Shown: positions 7,732-16,467 of the stretch, piece by piece
Layout: every line of letters starts with the position of its first letter
Position numbering within the stretch: position 1 is the stretch's first letter
Assembly (NCBI GenBank): GCA_017515105.1
Contig: JAFWHO010000004.1
Location: 186,001 to 250,000 of the forward strand
Origin: Candidatus Saccharimonadota bacterium
Lineage (GTDB): Bacteria; Patescibacteriota; Saccharimonadia; Saccharimonadales; Saccharimonadaceae
DNA: 64,000 bases
Direction: 5' to 3'
Notes under the pieces: model-generated
What the model was told of the DNA's origin: nothing
Databases searched by the model: none
The model's input: the letters and a program-made list of their open reading frames with translations, nothing else
Translations under genes and position numbers: made by a program

Positions 7732-8914
7732 ATTCGTTTGGCAGCTGGTGTGAAACTGCGGCTTCCATTACGCCATTTGCTCTTTTGCGGACATAGACGG
7801 CATAATTAGATACGCCAACAAAGGCCACAATCAACTCGTCCGAGATGTTTGATCCCAACACGATGTTGTTTCTGGCACCAAGCAGCGAGAAATCCTTCTT
7901 CAAGAACTTCTCATTCCTGAAGTAGTCTTCGGCGAGCTCCTTGATGCTCTGACTCTTTTCGATGTCTGCGACAACCAAGATCGGCCTGTCGTCGATCGTA
8001 GTAAAGATAACTGCGGTATCTTTAGCGTCACAAACAGAGAGCTCCATAGCTTCTGATGCATAAAGCATGCAACCGCGACATCTCACGCGTTCGAAGGCGC
8101 CCTTGCCAAGGCTGGCATTTTTGTGATGCGGGGTCTTCGGTGAAATCTCGTAGAGAGATTTAAAAGTTCCGCAATCTCTCCAACCAAATTCGCCAACGGC
8201 AATCTTCAGAGTCTCGAATTTACCCAAGAACTCATCAGTGCCAATACCCCAGACATCCTGCTCATCAATCGAGCCGAGCAGTGTGTCGGCTTTCCAGACC
8301 ACGATCCCGGTGTTACACGCGGAATCATCTTGGCGCATAATCTTGTCAGCCAACTTTTCATTGGGCTTCTCGACGAAATCAACTACTTTGTAACATCCTT
8401 CGCCGGCGTCCTCAAAAATAGCGTGTCCGCAGCCCGTTGCTGTGACCAGATCATGAACCTTTACTCCAATCAGCACCGGATAGCCATTTTCGGCCTCCGC
8501 GACAGCTGTTTTGATCGTGTAAGCGAAGTCATCATCGGTTGCTTCCAGATACTGATCCGACGGCGTACAGATGACGACTGCTTCCGGATCAATCTCAGAA
8601 ATAAATTTTGTCGCCTGGTACATAGCTCCCGGATAACCCCAATTAGGATTAATCTGGCAGATGTTCTGCGACAAAACACCGCGGGGCAAAATTTGTTCCT
8701 TAGCCAGTTCGGTCTGACCTTTGTTGGTCGTAATTGCGACGACCTGGTTGGTCTTGACCCCGATTGAGGCAAAGTTATTAATCACCGCCTGGACGAATGT
8801 ATTTTTGTCGTCCAGTTGGCAAAATTGCTTTGGTCTGCCGGGGTGACTAACCGGAAACAGTCTCGTCCCTTCACCACCTGCAATCACTGCTACCCAAACG
8901 TGTTTATTGTCCAT
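7730..8914 (-). CDS. Mannose-1-phosphate guanylyltransferase-like nucleotidyltransferase
   Basis: The N-terminal nucleotidyltransferase fold has the signature VIAGGEGTRLFPVS...RPKQF, typical of ManC/GMP that makes GDP-mannose from mannose-1-phosphate and GTP. Later elements such as CTPSDQYL, VDFVEKPNEKL, CNTGIVVWKAD and GEFGWRDCGTFKSL also fit. The C-terminal ~100 residues are less conserved. Start: ATG 8914 is preceded by GGGGAGGTG, so the longer frame to 9016 is not used. 394 aa, close to GMPs without the isomerase domain. With galU (14938) and the glycosyltransferase (22975) it points to a mannose-containing surface glycan. Confidence 0.88.
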   Translation of the reverse strand: MDNKHVWVAVIAGGEGTRLFPVSHPGRPKQFCQLDDKNTFVQAVINNFASIGVKTNQVVAITTNKGQTELAKEQILPRGVLSQNICQINPNWGYPGAMYQATKFISEIDPEAVVICTPSDQYLEATDDDFAYTIKTAVAEAENGYPVLIGVKVHDLVTATGCGHAIFEDAGEGCYKVVDFVEKPNEKLADKIMRQDDSACNTGIVVWKADTLLGSIDEQDVWGIGTDEFLGKFETLKIAVGEFGWRDCGTFKSLYEISPKTPHHKNASLGKGAFERVRCRGCMLYASEAMELSVCDAKDTAVIFTTIDDRPILVVADIEKSQSIKELAEDYFRNEKFLKKDFSLLGARNNIVLGSNISDELIVAFVGVSNYAVYVRKRANGVMEAAVSHQLPNE

Positions 8915-9018
8915 ATTATCACCTCCCCTGATGGACAAAGATTGATAATGTGCGTAAAAAATTGTCCCTAAAAAACAGGACTTCGCTATTATAACATACT
9001 TTTTACGGAAGAGCAAGC

Positions 9019-9036
9019 TGTGGTATAATGGATATA
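9019..9036 (+). promoter_or_regulatory. Leaderless promoter of the MurF-like gene
   Basis: TGTGG then TATAAT at 9024-9029; 7 nt after the box is the A of ATG 9036. The predicted transcription start equals the start codon. Confidence 0.7.
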
Positions 9037-10307
9037 TGAGTTTTGCAAAATTTAAAAAGCGGTTTTACTTTAAAGTAGCTAGATATTTTCGGTACTTCGC
9101 GAATCGTGCCTTCAAGAGATGGAATCCCCGAGTAATCGCTGTGACTGGATCAGCTGGTAAAACCACTATGATGACAATGCTAGAACACGAAATGGGTGAT
9201 AAAGCCCACTATTCGCATGACGCAAATTCGGCATTCGGTATTCCTTTTGATATGCTTGGGCTAAAAGGGGTTAAGGGGTCCAAATCGCGCTGGATTTGGC
9301 TTTTAATCGCGGCTCCTTTTAGAGGGTTGTTTTACAAGAGGAAACAGGAATTTTACGTAGTTGAGATCGATGGAGAAAGGCCACATGAGGCGGAATTTCT
9401 GGCCGAATGGCTAAAACCAGAGATCACTATCTGGGTATCGATCGGTTTATCTCACGCAGTGCAATTTGAAAAAGAGGTGGCCTCGGGGCGGTTTAAGAAC
9501 GTCGGTGAGGCGATCGTGGCTGAATTTGCCAATCTGCCGAAAAACACCACCAAACGAGTATATATTGACGCCGATTCAAAACTAATGGTAGAAGCAACGA
9601 AGGATATCGCAGCGAAGGTAATACCGATCAAGAAGAATTTGATCAAAAAATACGTGGTCTACCCAGATTCGACCGATTTTACCTATGGGGACACCACTTT
9701 TCACTTTGACCACCCCGAACCTAAGGATATCGCTTACAACCTGTTCGTAGCACAGGATTTGATGAAGTATTTGAAGCTAAAATTCAACCCAGATTTTACC
9801 GGTATCAAGATTGCGCCGGGCCGTAGCTCTTATTTTAAGGGGAAGAAGGGAATTGCGATTGTTGATAGCAGCTACAATGCTCACATGATCTCGATGACCT
9901 CTGTGCTCGATATGGCAAGGAGGATGCACGCCGAGAAGAAATGGTTAGTAATCGGTGATATTGTGGACCAAGGGGAGCTAGAGGAAAAAGAGCATACTAA
10001 GCTCGCGAAATTAATCGCAGACGTTAACCCGGATAAGGTGATTTTGGTGGGTAGACGTACTAAGAAATGGACAGCACCAGAGCTTAAAAAACTTGGAGTC
10101 TCCGTGGCCGCAACTACTGACCCGAAGAAGGCCTTAGAGTACATCGAAAAGCGCATTCATGGGAACGAGACTATCATTTTTAAGGGAAGTCAGTATCTAG
10201 AGTGGATTATTGAGAAACTTTTAGATGACCCAAAAGACGCTAAAAAGCTCTGCCGAAGAGAAAAAGCGGCGGTAGCGCGACGTAAATCTTGGGGGCTAGA
10301 CTCATAA
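9036..10307 (+). CDS. MurF-like Mur ligase lacking the N-terminal substrate domain
   Basis: The ATP-dependent ligase fold of the Mur family: P-loop VTGSAGKTT at about residues 36-44, a MurF-type NSAFGIPFDML segment, a middle-domain Lys/Asp region, and the C-terminal ligase domain (APGRSSYFKGKKGIAIVDSSYNA; WLVIGDIVDQGE). MurF joins D-Ala-D-Ala to the UDP-MurNAc-peptide. Here the P-loop lies ~35 residues from the start. The ~80-residue UDP-binding domain of normal MurF is therefore missing, and the substrate may differ. It heads a tight gene string with a hydrolase, a DegT-type aminotransferase and two FemAB proteins. Leaderless start. Confidence 0.8.
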   Translation: MSFAKFKKRFYFKVARYFRYFANRAFKRWNPRVIAVTGSAGKTTMMTMLEHEMGDKAHYSHDANSAFGIPFDMLGLKGVKGSKSRWIWLLIAAPFRGLFYKRKQEFYVVEIDGERPHEAEFLAEWLKPEITIWVSIGLSHAVQFEKEVASGRFKNVGEAIVAEFANLPKNTTKRVYIDADSKLMVEATKDIAAKVIPIKKNLIKKYVVYPDSTDFTYGDTTFHFDHPEPKDIAYNLFVAQDLMKYLKLKFNPDFTGIKIAPGRSSYFKGKKGIAIVDSSYNAHMISMTSVLDMARRMHAEKKWLVIGDIVDQGELEEKEHTKLAKLIADVNPDKVILVGRRTKKWTAPELKKLGVSVAATTDPKKALEYIEKRIHGNETIIFKGSQYLEWIIEKLLDDPKDAKKLCRREKAAVARRKSWGLDS

Positions 10308-10322
10308 TGAAGGGAGAAATAA

Positions 10323-11003
10323 ATGACTGATTTATACATTATACACGGATGGACTTACACCGTAGAGCCATGGAAAAACACCATAGCAATGCTAAGGGAC
10401 GCCGGGATCAGCGTTAAAATGCTGCACGTACCTGGTTTAACCGAACCTTCGAAAAAAGAGTTTACGATCGATGATTATGTTAAGTGGGCAGACCGCGAAA
10501 TCCCTGATGGTGCTATTGCGCTCGGGCATTCTAACGGGGGTAGAATTTTGCTTAACCTCTGTGCCAATAAACCTGGAAAACTGAAGTATTTGATTTTACT
10601 AGATGCGGCAGGGGTATATGAGCCATCGATGAAGAAAAAACTGGTCGAAAAAGTGGCTAAAATCGGAAAACCCCTAAAGAAAGTCCCAGTAGTTGATAAA
10701 GTTTTCCACAAGGTAACCGGCTCATCAGATTACTCAAGGGCGCCAGAAAACATGAAAGTGACGCTTGCAAACATGCTAGAGTCGGACAAATCTCTTGATT
10801 TTAATAAAGTTGCTACTCCTACCTTCATCCTCTGGGGAAAGAAGGACACCATAACGCCGCCGCGCCAGGCGACCACGATGTACGAGAAATTACCCCATGC
10901 AGAGTTGAAATTTTACGCAAATTGGACCCATGCGCCGTATATTTCTGATCCGGAAGGACTCGCCAGAGCATTAAAAAACATCTTAACGAGGCTAGAGAAG
11001 TGA
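10323..11003 (+). CDS. Alpha/beta hydrolase
   Basis: 226 aa with the oxyanion-type HGW near the N-terminus (IIHGWTY), nucleophile elbow GHSNGG (residues ~68-73), a late Asp (WGKKDTITPP) and a catalytic-type His (NWTHAPY). This is a complete Ser-Asp-His set of the alpha/beta-hydrolase fold. The substrate cannot be told from sequence. The ribosome binding site is GAAGGGAG before ATG 10323. Its stop overlaps the GTG start of the next gene, so it is co-translated with the wall-related cluster; hydrolysis of an ester or amide in a precursor is an inference. Confidence 0.85.
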   Translation: MTDLYIIHGWTYTVEPWKNTIAMLRDAGISVKMLHVPGLTEPSKKEFTIDDYVKWADREIPDGAIALGHSNGGRILLNLCANKPGKLKYLILLDAAGVYEPSMKKKLVEKVAKIGKPLKKVPVVDKVFHKVTGSSDYSRAPENMKVTLANMLESDKSLDFNKVATPTFILWGKKDTITPPRQATTMYEKLPHAELKFYANWTHAPYISDPEGLARALKNILTRLEK

Positions 11004-12112
11004 GACATTATTTCCTAGGAATGGCTGCAGGTTATAGTGGTGGTGAATGGTTGCAGCATTTATTTACGATGGGGCGAAAGAAAGACCTCGTGGAGCTTAC
11101 GAGTTTTCTCGGCAAAAAATACGACGGAGAGGCTATTTTATGTAAAAACGGCCGTTCTGGCCTAGTTTATGCTCTGAAGGCTTATTTTAGCCCTGGGGAC
11201 GCCGTAATCGTGAATGGGTTTACCTGTTATGCAGTTTACGAAGCGGTTAAAGCAGCTAAACTCAAGCCTATTTTCGTAGATATCGAGAAAAAGGATTTGA
11301 ATTTCTCAATAAAAACCCTTGAGAAGGTTATTTCCGCTAAGCCGGCCGGGATTATCGTACAAAACAGCCTAGGTAACCCCGTAGACATGAAAGCAATTGA
11401 AAAATTCGCTAAAGAGCACAAATTGGCAATTATAGAGGATTTGGCTCATTGTACAGGGGTGAAATACCCGGATGGCAGGGAAGCTGGTACTGTGGGTGTA
11501 GCGACAGTGTTGTCGTTTGGTAAAGATAAATCGATCGATACGGTCTCGGGTGGGGCGGTAATACTCCGTGCGCCGCATGATAAGCCCGTAGAAGCGCCTT
11601 CAAAGGCCCCTAAGGCGTCTGATTTTATAAGAGCGCGGTTTTACCCAATGTTCGGCGCATTTTGCCGTACGCTGACGTATATTGGGTTAGGCGGGGCGAT
11701 GATGCGCTTATTCGTGAAGATTCACTGGGTGGAGAAATCCGCCGACAACAGATTAGATACCACTAGGAGGCTCAGCAAATTTGAAGCAAAATTGGCATTG
11801 AAACAGTTACAGGAGTTAAAGAGAAGCGGCGAAGATCCGCTGAGGGATTTCTATCTGGTAGAAAACCGCGCGGAACTTCTCACGAAACTTCAAAAGAAAG
11901 GCTACTATTTCGGTGGATTTTGGTACGAAAAGCCAGTTTCACCAGAGCGATACTACAAAAAAGTCCATTTCGATGAGGCAGCCTGCCCTAACGCCGTAAG
12001 TGTTTCAGAGCGAATTATTAATGTACCGAAGTTTTATACCAGAACGGAACTTAAACCAGCCCTAAAGCTAATTAAGGAATATGTAAAGGAGGGTGAAAAT
12101 GAGCAAAGATGA
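11000..12112 (+). CDS. DegT/DnrJ/EryC1-type PLP aminotransferase
   Basis: A PLP fold of the sugar-aminotransferase (AHBA synthase-like) family. It has GRSGLVYALKAYFSPGDAVI near residues 51-70, the aspartate region IIEDLAHCTG, and the Schiff-base lysine context LSFGKDKSIDTVSGG (Lys in SFGKDK). 370 aa, normal length. It starts with GTG 11000 overlapping the previous stop (GTGA). The family transaminates nucleotide-linked keto-sugars or similar carbonyl compounds. In a Mur ligase/FemAB setting it could make an unusual amino group donor or amino sugar (inference). Confidence 0.85.
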   Translation: MRHYFLGMAAGYSGGEWLQHLFTMGRKKDLVELTSFLGKKYDGEAILCKNGRSGLVYALKAYFSPGDAVIVNGFTCYAVYEAVKAAKLKPIFVDIEKKDLNFSIKTLEKVISAKPAGIIVQNSLGNPVDMKAIEKFAKEHKLAIIEDLAHCTGVKYPDGREAGTVGVATVLSFGKDKSIDTVSGGAVILRAPHDKPVEAPSKAPKASDFIRARFYPMFGAFCRTLTYIGLGGAMMRLFVKIHWVEKSADNRLDTTRRLSKFEAKLALKQLQELKRSGEDPLRDFYLVENRAELLTKLQKKGYYFGGFWYEKPVSPERYYKKVHFDEAACPNAVSVSERIINVPKFYTRTELKPALKLIKEYVKEGENEQR

Positions 12113-13112
12113 CCCGGCCGTGAAGGATTTTACCGAAAAAGATTGGCAAAAGATTGCCAAGAAGCATAAAGAAGCAAACTTTTTGCAGTCGCCAAATTAT
12201 GGCAAAATGAATGAAATATTAGGGGAAAAGGTGATAATCGAAGGGTTTGACGGTGCTGGCCATGCCCTGATGATCGTGCGGGATGCCAAGCGTGGAAAAT
12301 ATCTAGAAATACCTTGTGGCCCATTAATTGACTGGGGTGACAAAGAGGTAGTAAAGAAAGCTTTTGCAAAAATCAGCGAGATCGCAAAGCAGGAAAAATG
12401 TGTATTCGTAAGAGTACGACCCCAGTTAACCCGATCTAAAGACAATATGGACAAATTAAAAGCGCTTGGTCTAGTGGAATCGCCGATGCATCTTGCAGCT
12501 GAGCATACCGTAATAGTTGATTTGACCTCTAGTGAGGATGATTTACTAGCCAAAATGCGTCGCCAAACCAGATATGAAGTGCGAAGAGCCGACAAACTGG
12601 GCGTTACGGTTACCCACGACAATTCGGAGGAAATTTTCGAGGAATTTCACAAAGTCCAGGCCGAGACCGCAAAGCGCCAGGGATTTGTGCCGCCTTCTCT
12701 TAAAACTCTGATGGCAGAGCGCGAAGCATTTGGTGACGATGCGACGATTTATATTGCTAAAACTGCCGAAGGTGAGGAAATTGCCTATGGCCTCGTGATC
12801 AGAGGTGCAGACGAAGGAGATTATTATGAGGCCGCCTCTACGCCACTCAATCGCAAACTCCCTGGAGCTTACGCTCTTCTTTGGCAGGCAATGCGAGACC
12901 TAAAGCAGGATGACTATAAGAGGTTCAACCTCTGGGGAATTGCGCCACCAGGGCAACCAAATCACCGCTATGCTGGGGTGACCACCTTTAAGACTGGTTT
13001 TGGTGGCGAAGTAGTGGAATATGTACCGGCGCATGATCTCGTGATTTCCAAGATGGGGTATTTGAAAGACTTAGTGGTTGAGAGAGCTCGCAAAAAGAGG
13101 AGACATTTATAA
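12099..13112 (+). CDS. FemAB-family peptidyltransferase, copy 1
   Basis: FemA/FemX family (lipid II:glycine/alanine transferase; tandem GNAT domains) that adds amino acids from aminoacyl-tRNA to the stem-peptide lysine. Seen: the N-terminal EANFLQSPNYG, CVFVRVRPQL, and the C-terminal FNLWGIAPPGQPNHRYAGVTTFKTGFGG typical of the family. 337 aa. ATG 12099 is preferred over GTG 12093 because AAGGAGGG sits at 12086-12093. It overlaps the aminotransferase by 14 nt and its TAA overlaps the next ATG (TAATG), so translation is coupled. It lacks the long coiled-coil insertion of staphylococcal FemA. Confidence 0.88.
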   Translation: MSKDDPAVKDFTEKDWQKIAKKHKEANFLQSPNYGKMNEILGEKVIIEGFDGAGHALMIVRDAKRGKYLEIPCGPLIDWGDKEVVKKAFAKISEIAKQEKCVFVRVRPQLTRSKDNMDKLKALGLVESPMHLAAEHTVIVDLTSSEDDLLAKMRRQTRYEVRRADKLGVTVTHDNSEEIFEEFHKVQAETAKRQGFVPPSLKTLMAEREAFGDDATIYIAKTAEGEEIAYGLVIRGADEGDYYEAASTPLNRKLPGAYALLWQAMRDLKQDDYKRFNLWGIAPPGQPNHRYAGVTTFKTGFGGEVVEYVPAHDLVISKMGYLKDLVVERARKKRRHL

Positions 13113-14146
13113 TGGCAGAGGCTAAAACGCTAAGAGCCGAGGACGCCTCGTCTCGCGAGGTTTGGGACAGATTTATCAAATCGCATGAAGAGTCAAATTT
13201 CTTGCAATCGTGGGATTTTTACGAATTCCATGCTGCGAGAGGAAAAAAGGTTGTCCGGAGACTATTCTTCCGCGATAAAACTATCGTGGGCGCGTACGCT
13301 GGAGTCGTAGAAACAGCAAAGCGCGGGACCTATATGGCGATTGCGGGTGGCCCGATTGTGGATTGGACTGACAAAAAACTAGTTAAAGCCATGTTTGAAG
13401 ATATCCGTACAGAGGGGCTGAAGTATGATTGTGTATTTGTTAGAGTGCGTCCACAACTTGAATTATCTGATAAATCCCTTAAATTGATGGCAGAATTGGG
13501 CCTCAAGAAAGCCCCAATGTATCTATCAGTAGAATTTGCGGGGGTACTAGACCTTAAGAAATCCGAAGAGGAGATACTGGCTGGAGCATCGCAGGGATTC
13601 CGAAGAAAACTTAGGAAAGCCGCCAAAAACGACATCGAAATTACAGCAGAGACGAGCGATGCGGCGATTAAGGAATTCTGCAGACTAGAGAAGCTCCACG
13701 CAAAAAGACAGGAGTATGTGGCATTTTCAAGTGATTTTCTAACCAAACAGTTCGAAGCGTTTCGCGAAGGCAAAGAGGTGATAATCTACACCGCGAAGAA
13801 AGACGGTGAGACTTTGGCGCAGAATTTCATGATTTTTTACGGGCCAGAGGCTAGTTACCACTACGGGGTATCCTCGCAGCTTGGCACCAAGTACTCGGCA
13901 GCTCCGCTTCTACACATGGAGGCAATGAAAGAGGCGAGAAAACGTGGTTGTATTCGCTACAATCTGTGGGGGATTGTAGAGCCAGAAGAGAAATCGCATA
14001 GATTCTATGGAGTTTCGGAGTTTAAGAGGTCTTTCGGGTGCGAAGAGCTCCGCTATACGCCAGCGCACGATATGGTCCTCAAGACATTTTCTTATCAGAA
14101 GACAAAGATCGTAGAGACCTTACGGAAGAAAATCCGCCACGTCTAG
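13112..14146 (+). CDS. FemAB-family peptidyltransferase, copy 2
   Basis: Paralogue of the preceding gene (same NFLQSWDFYEFHA opening, CVFVRVRPQLE, and YNLWGIVEPEEKSHRFYGVS near the end), 344 aa. A second FemAB in tandem suggests stepwise addition of two residues to a cross-bridge, as in FemA/FemB or MurM/MurN pairs (family knowledge). It starts on the ATG overlapping the previous stop. It is the last gene of the 9036-14146 string. No clear terminator is seen before the promoter of 14246. Confidence 0.88.
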   Translation: MAEAKTLRAEDASSREVWDRFIKSHEESNFLQSWDFYEFHAARGKKVVRRLFFRDKTIVGAYAGVVETAKRGTYMAIAGGPIVDWTDKKLVKAMFEDIRTEGLKYDCVFVRVRPQLELSDKSLKLMAELGLKKAPMYLSVEFAGVLDLKKSEEEILAGASQGFRRKLRKAAKNDIEITAETSDAAIKEFCRLEKLHAKRQEYVAFSSDFLTKQFEAFREGKEVIIYTAKKDGETLAQNFMIFYGPEASYHYGVSSQLGTKYSAAPLLHMEAMKEARKRGCIRYNLWGIVEPEEKSHRFYGVSEFKRSFGCEELRYTPAHDMVLKTFSYQKTKIVETLRKKIRHV

Positions 14147-14245
14147 ACTCTAGAGGAACATCGCGAGCATAATACTGTGTATTTTTTTTGCATTGTTCGT
14201 TAATTAGTGGTAAAATAAGCATAAGTAATAAAGGATTTAATTTCT

Positions 14246-14893
14246 ATGGCAAAAATCAATCGCAAATACATCGATAAACACTGGCTAGTCTTCCTGATCG
14301 GAGGCGGAATTGCAGCAGTTCTTGGCTGCTTTATCCTGTTTGGCGGGATCCAAAGTATCGAGAGCGCAGCTATCATGGTCAGCGTGTTCTTGCTGCTTAT
14401 GGGTGTAATCGATGCGGTTAGCGCCCTTTACAACTCAAACAAAAAGCGCGGTTGGTTTACTTCTGTTCTTGACGCCTTAGTTGACGTAATTGCCGCAATA
14501 ATCCTACTATTCTTTACAAAGAATATCCTCGCAAATATTGTACTCGTGCTCTCAATTTACACGATCGTTTCTGGGGTAATCGATATTTTCCACGGGTTCT
14601 TGTCAACTGTCGACCCGACCGATCGTTTTATCCGCACTCTCGCTGGCGCTTGTGGATGTGTGATGGGTATCGTGATATTAAATGCTGGTAATTTCGAAAT
14701 CACTACCTTCATCAGATTCTTTGGTGCATACGAAGTAATCGTAGGGGTGACTAGCTTGATTTACGGTGTACATAACAGATCACAGAATATCGAGGACAAA
14801 ATCGCAAGAAAAGAGTCTGCAAGGAAACCGGTTGCAAAGAAGACGGCTGCAAAGAAAACAACCGCCAAAAAGACCACCAAAAAGAAGAAGTAA
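14246..14893 (+). CDS. HdeD/DUF308-like membrane protein with basic tail
   Basis: Six or so hydrophobic helices in the first ~180 residues (WLVFLIGGGIAAVLGCFILF, an AAIMVSVFLLLMGVIDAVSA-type helix, and so on), arranged like the tandem DUF308 repeats of HdeD. The last ~35 residues are an AKKTTAKKTT-type Lys/Ala/Thr tail that may bind DNA or acidic lipids. A similar tail ends TopA in this window. The ribosome binding site AAAGGA is somewhat distant (11 nt). Role unknown; HdeD proteins are linked to acid stress, which need not hold here. Confidence 0.75.
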   Translation: MAKINRKYIDKHWLVFLIGGGIAAVLGCFILFGGIQSIESAAIMVSVFLLLMGVIDAVSALYNSNKKRGWFTSVLDALVDVIAAIILLFFTKNILANIVLVLSIYTIVSGVIDIFHGFLSTVDPTDRFIRTLAGACGCVMGIVILNAGNFEITTFIRFFGAYEVIVGVTSLIYGVHNRSQNIEDKIARKESARKPVAKKTAAKKTTAKKTTKKKK

Positions 14894-14905
14894 AGTAAGT
14901 TTATT

Positions 14906-14916
14906 TGTGCTATAAT
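14906..14916 (+). promoter_or_regulatory. galU promoter (extended -10)
   Basis: TGTGC then TATAAT at 14911-14916; AAGGAGG precedes ATG 14938. Confidence 0.75.
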
Positions 14917-14937
14917 TAAGACTTAAGGAGGCTCTTA

Positions 14938-15801
14938 ATGAAAGCAATAATAACAGACGCGGGTTTTGCTAGCCGCTTTTTACCAATCACAAAAACAATT
15001 CCTAAAGCCATGATCCCGATTGGCGCAAAGCCATCGATGCAGCTTTGTGTCGAAGAATGTGTGGATGCTGGGATCGACGAGATCATCATCGTCGCAACAC
15101 CAAACACTAAGTCTAAGGAAATCTACGACGATTATTTCCATGGCAAGGCCGAGAATGTCAAGGCATTACTAGAGAAACAAGGCAAAGCCGAAAGGTTTGA
15201 GCCTGTCGAGAAGGTGCTCAATTTCCCGAAAATTACCGTGATCGAACAGGACCCTTCACTTCCTTATGGAAATGGTTCTCCGATCGTTTCAGCCAAAGAA
15301 TTCGTGAAAGACGACGAAGCTTTCGTAGTGCTTTATAGCGATGATTTGGTTTTTGGCAAGGGTGACGTTCAGACTTTGCTCGACACCTACAAAGAAAACC
15401 CAGGTGCAAAGGCAGTGATGACTGCACAGGAAATGCCGGAAGAAGTCTGGCATAAGTATGGCATGATTGCCTTGAAGGAAAATGGAACTTTGAGCCACAT
15501 CGTAGAAAAGCCAAAAACTCCTGATCTATCCCCAAGCAATTTGACTTCTTATGGACGTTATTTGCTAACCCCAGAGGTATTTGACTATCTTGTACCATCC
15601 AACACTGGTCTTGATGGCGAGCTGTGGACAGTTGATGCTATCACCAAGCTCGCTGAGATCGGTGATGTGATCGTAGCGAAAAGCAGAGGCAAATGGATCA
15701 CAGCAGGTGACCCAAAGAACTATTTTATGGCACACCTTGAATATGTCTTGTCAGAGACCGACTACGCTGATGACGTAAAGAAATTTATCGCCGAAAGATA
15801 A
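14938..15801 (+). CDS. galU: UTP-glucose-1-phosphate uridylyltransferase
   Basis: GalU makes UDP-glucose for glycan and lipid glycosylation. The signature FLPITKTIPKAMIPI is at residues ~18-32, and the sugar-binding segments VEKPKTPDLSPSNLTSYGRY and GELWTVDAITKL fit the family. 287 aa is typical. The usual N-terminal VAGLGTRFLP reads TDAGFASRFLP: the first Gly-rich turn is altered (G-L-G-T to G-F-A-S), a mild oddity. Strong ribosome binding site. The downstream 95-aa gene has its own TACAAT-type -10. Confidence 0.9.
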   Translation: MKAIITDAGFASRFLPITKTIPKAMIPIGAKPSMQLCVEECVDAGIDEIIIVATPNTKSKEIYDDYFHGKAENVKALLEKQGKAERFEPVEKVLNFPKITVIEQDPSLPYGNGSPIVSAKEFVKDDEAFVVLYSDDLVFGKGDVQTLLDTYKENPGAKAVMTAQEMPEEVWHKYGMIALKENGTLSHIVEKPKTPDLSPSNLTSYGRYLLTPEVFDYLVPSNTGLDGELWTVDAITKLAEIGDVIVAKSRGKWITAGDPKNYFMAHLEYVLSETDYADDVKKFIAER

Positions 15802-15831
15802 TCCGTGGTACAATAAACCTAAGGAGGAAAA

Positions 15832-16119
15832 ATGAACGTAGCCGAATGGATAATTGTAGCAATCTTAAGTATAACACTGTTGGTGTTTTTGATTGTTGGT
15901 ATCGTCTTACTCGTAAAACTAATCGGGTTAACCAAAGAAGCAGGAAAAATTGTCGAGGAGGGGCAAGATATCGCCAAGAACGCTAATGGTGTAGTGTCAA
16001 ACGTTAAGGGGATGACTTCGATCGGTGGGACAGTAGAAATGTTTGTAGACAATTATGTCAATCCAAAGATAAAGGAAAAATTGAAGAATAAAAAGGAGGC
16101 TAAAGATGGCAGCAAATAG
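15832..16119 (+). CDS. Small single-TM protein (95 aa)
   Basis: One hydrophobic helix at about residues 5-32 followed by an amphipathic helix (LTKEAGKIVEEGQDIAKNAN) and a basic tail; it resembles DUF948/YtxH-like small envelope proteins. AAGGAGG precedes the ATG at 15832. The 3' end overlaps the next gene by 14 nt, so the two are co-translated and may act together at the membrane. Function unknown. Confidence 0.7.
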   Translation: MNVAEWIIVAILSITLLVFLIVGIVLLVKLIGLTKEAGKIVEEGQDIAKNANGVVSNVKGMTSIGGTVEMFVDNYVNPKIKEKLKNKKEAKDGSK

Positions 16120-16444
16120 TAAAAAAACTAAGGGTGGCACCGGTAAGTTCTTCTTAGGCGCAGCGCTTGGGGCAATTGCTGGCGCAATTGCGGGCAAGTT
16201 TATCTCTTCGAAAGTTAACGAGAATGAATGCGATTGCGAAGATAAATGCGACTGCGGCGACGAATGTAAATGCGGCGACAAGTGCGAATGTGGCGACAAG
16301 TGCGAATGTAAGAAAGAAAAGCCAGCGGCTGCACCTAAAAAGGTTACAAAACCAGAGGTGAAAGCTGAAGCGAAGCCAAAAGCTGCAGCAAAAACCGAAG
16401 CAAAAGCAAAAGCTGAAACTAAGTCCAAGACTAGCAAAAAGTAG
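16106..16444 (+). CDS. YtxH-like membrane-anchored protein with a regular Cys-rich repeat
   Basis: 112 aa. Residues ~13-33 form a small Gly/Ala hydrophobic segment (FFLGAALGAIAGAIAGKF), as in YtxH-type proteins. Ten Cys follow at 42, 44, 48, 50, 54, 56, 60, 62, 66 and 68: five CxC pairs spaced exactly 6 residues apart with Asp/Glu/Lys/Gly between. The C-terminal ~40 residues are Lys/Ala/Glu-rich. The CxC pattern is like metallothioneins and suggests soft-metal binding or redox work at the membrane (inference). AGGAGG precedes the ATG; it overlaps the preceding gene. Confidence 0.75.
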   Translation: MAANSKKTKGGTGKFFLGAALGAIAGAIAGKFISSKVNENECDCEDKCDCGDECKCGDKCECGDKCECKKEKPAAAPKKVTKPEVKAEAKPKAAAKTEAKAKAETKSKTSKK

Positions 16445-16467
16445 CGATACTTTGATATAATTTTGAT

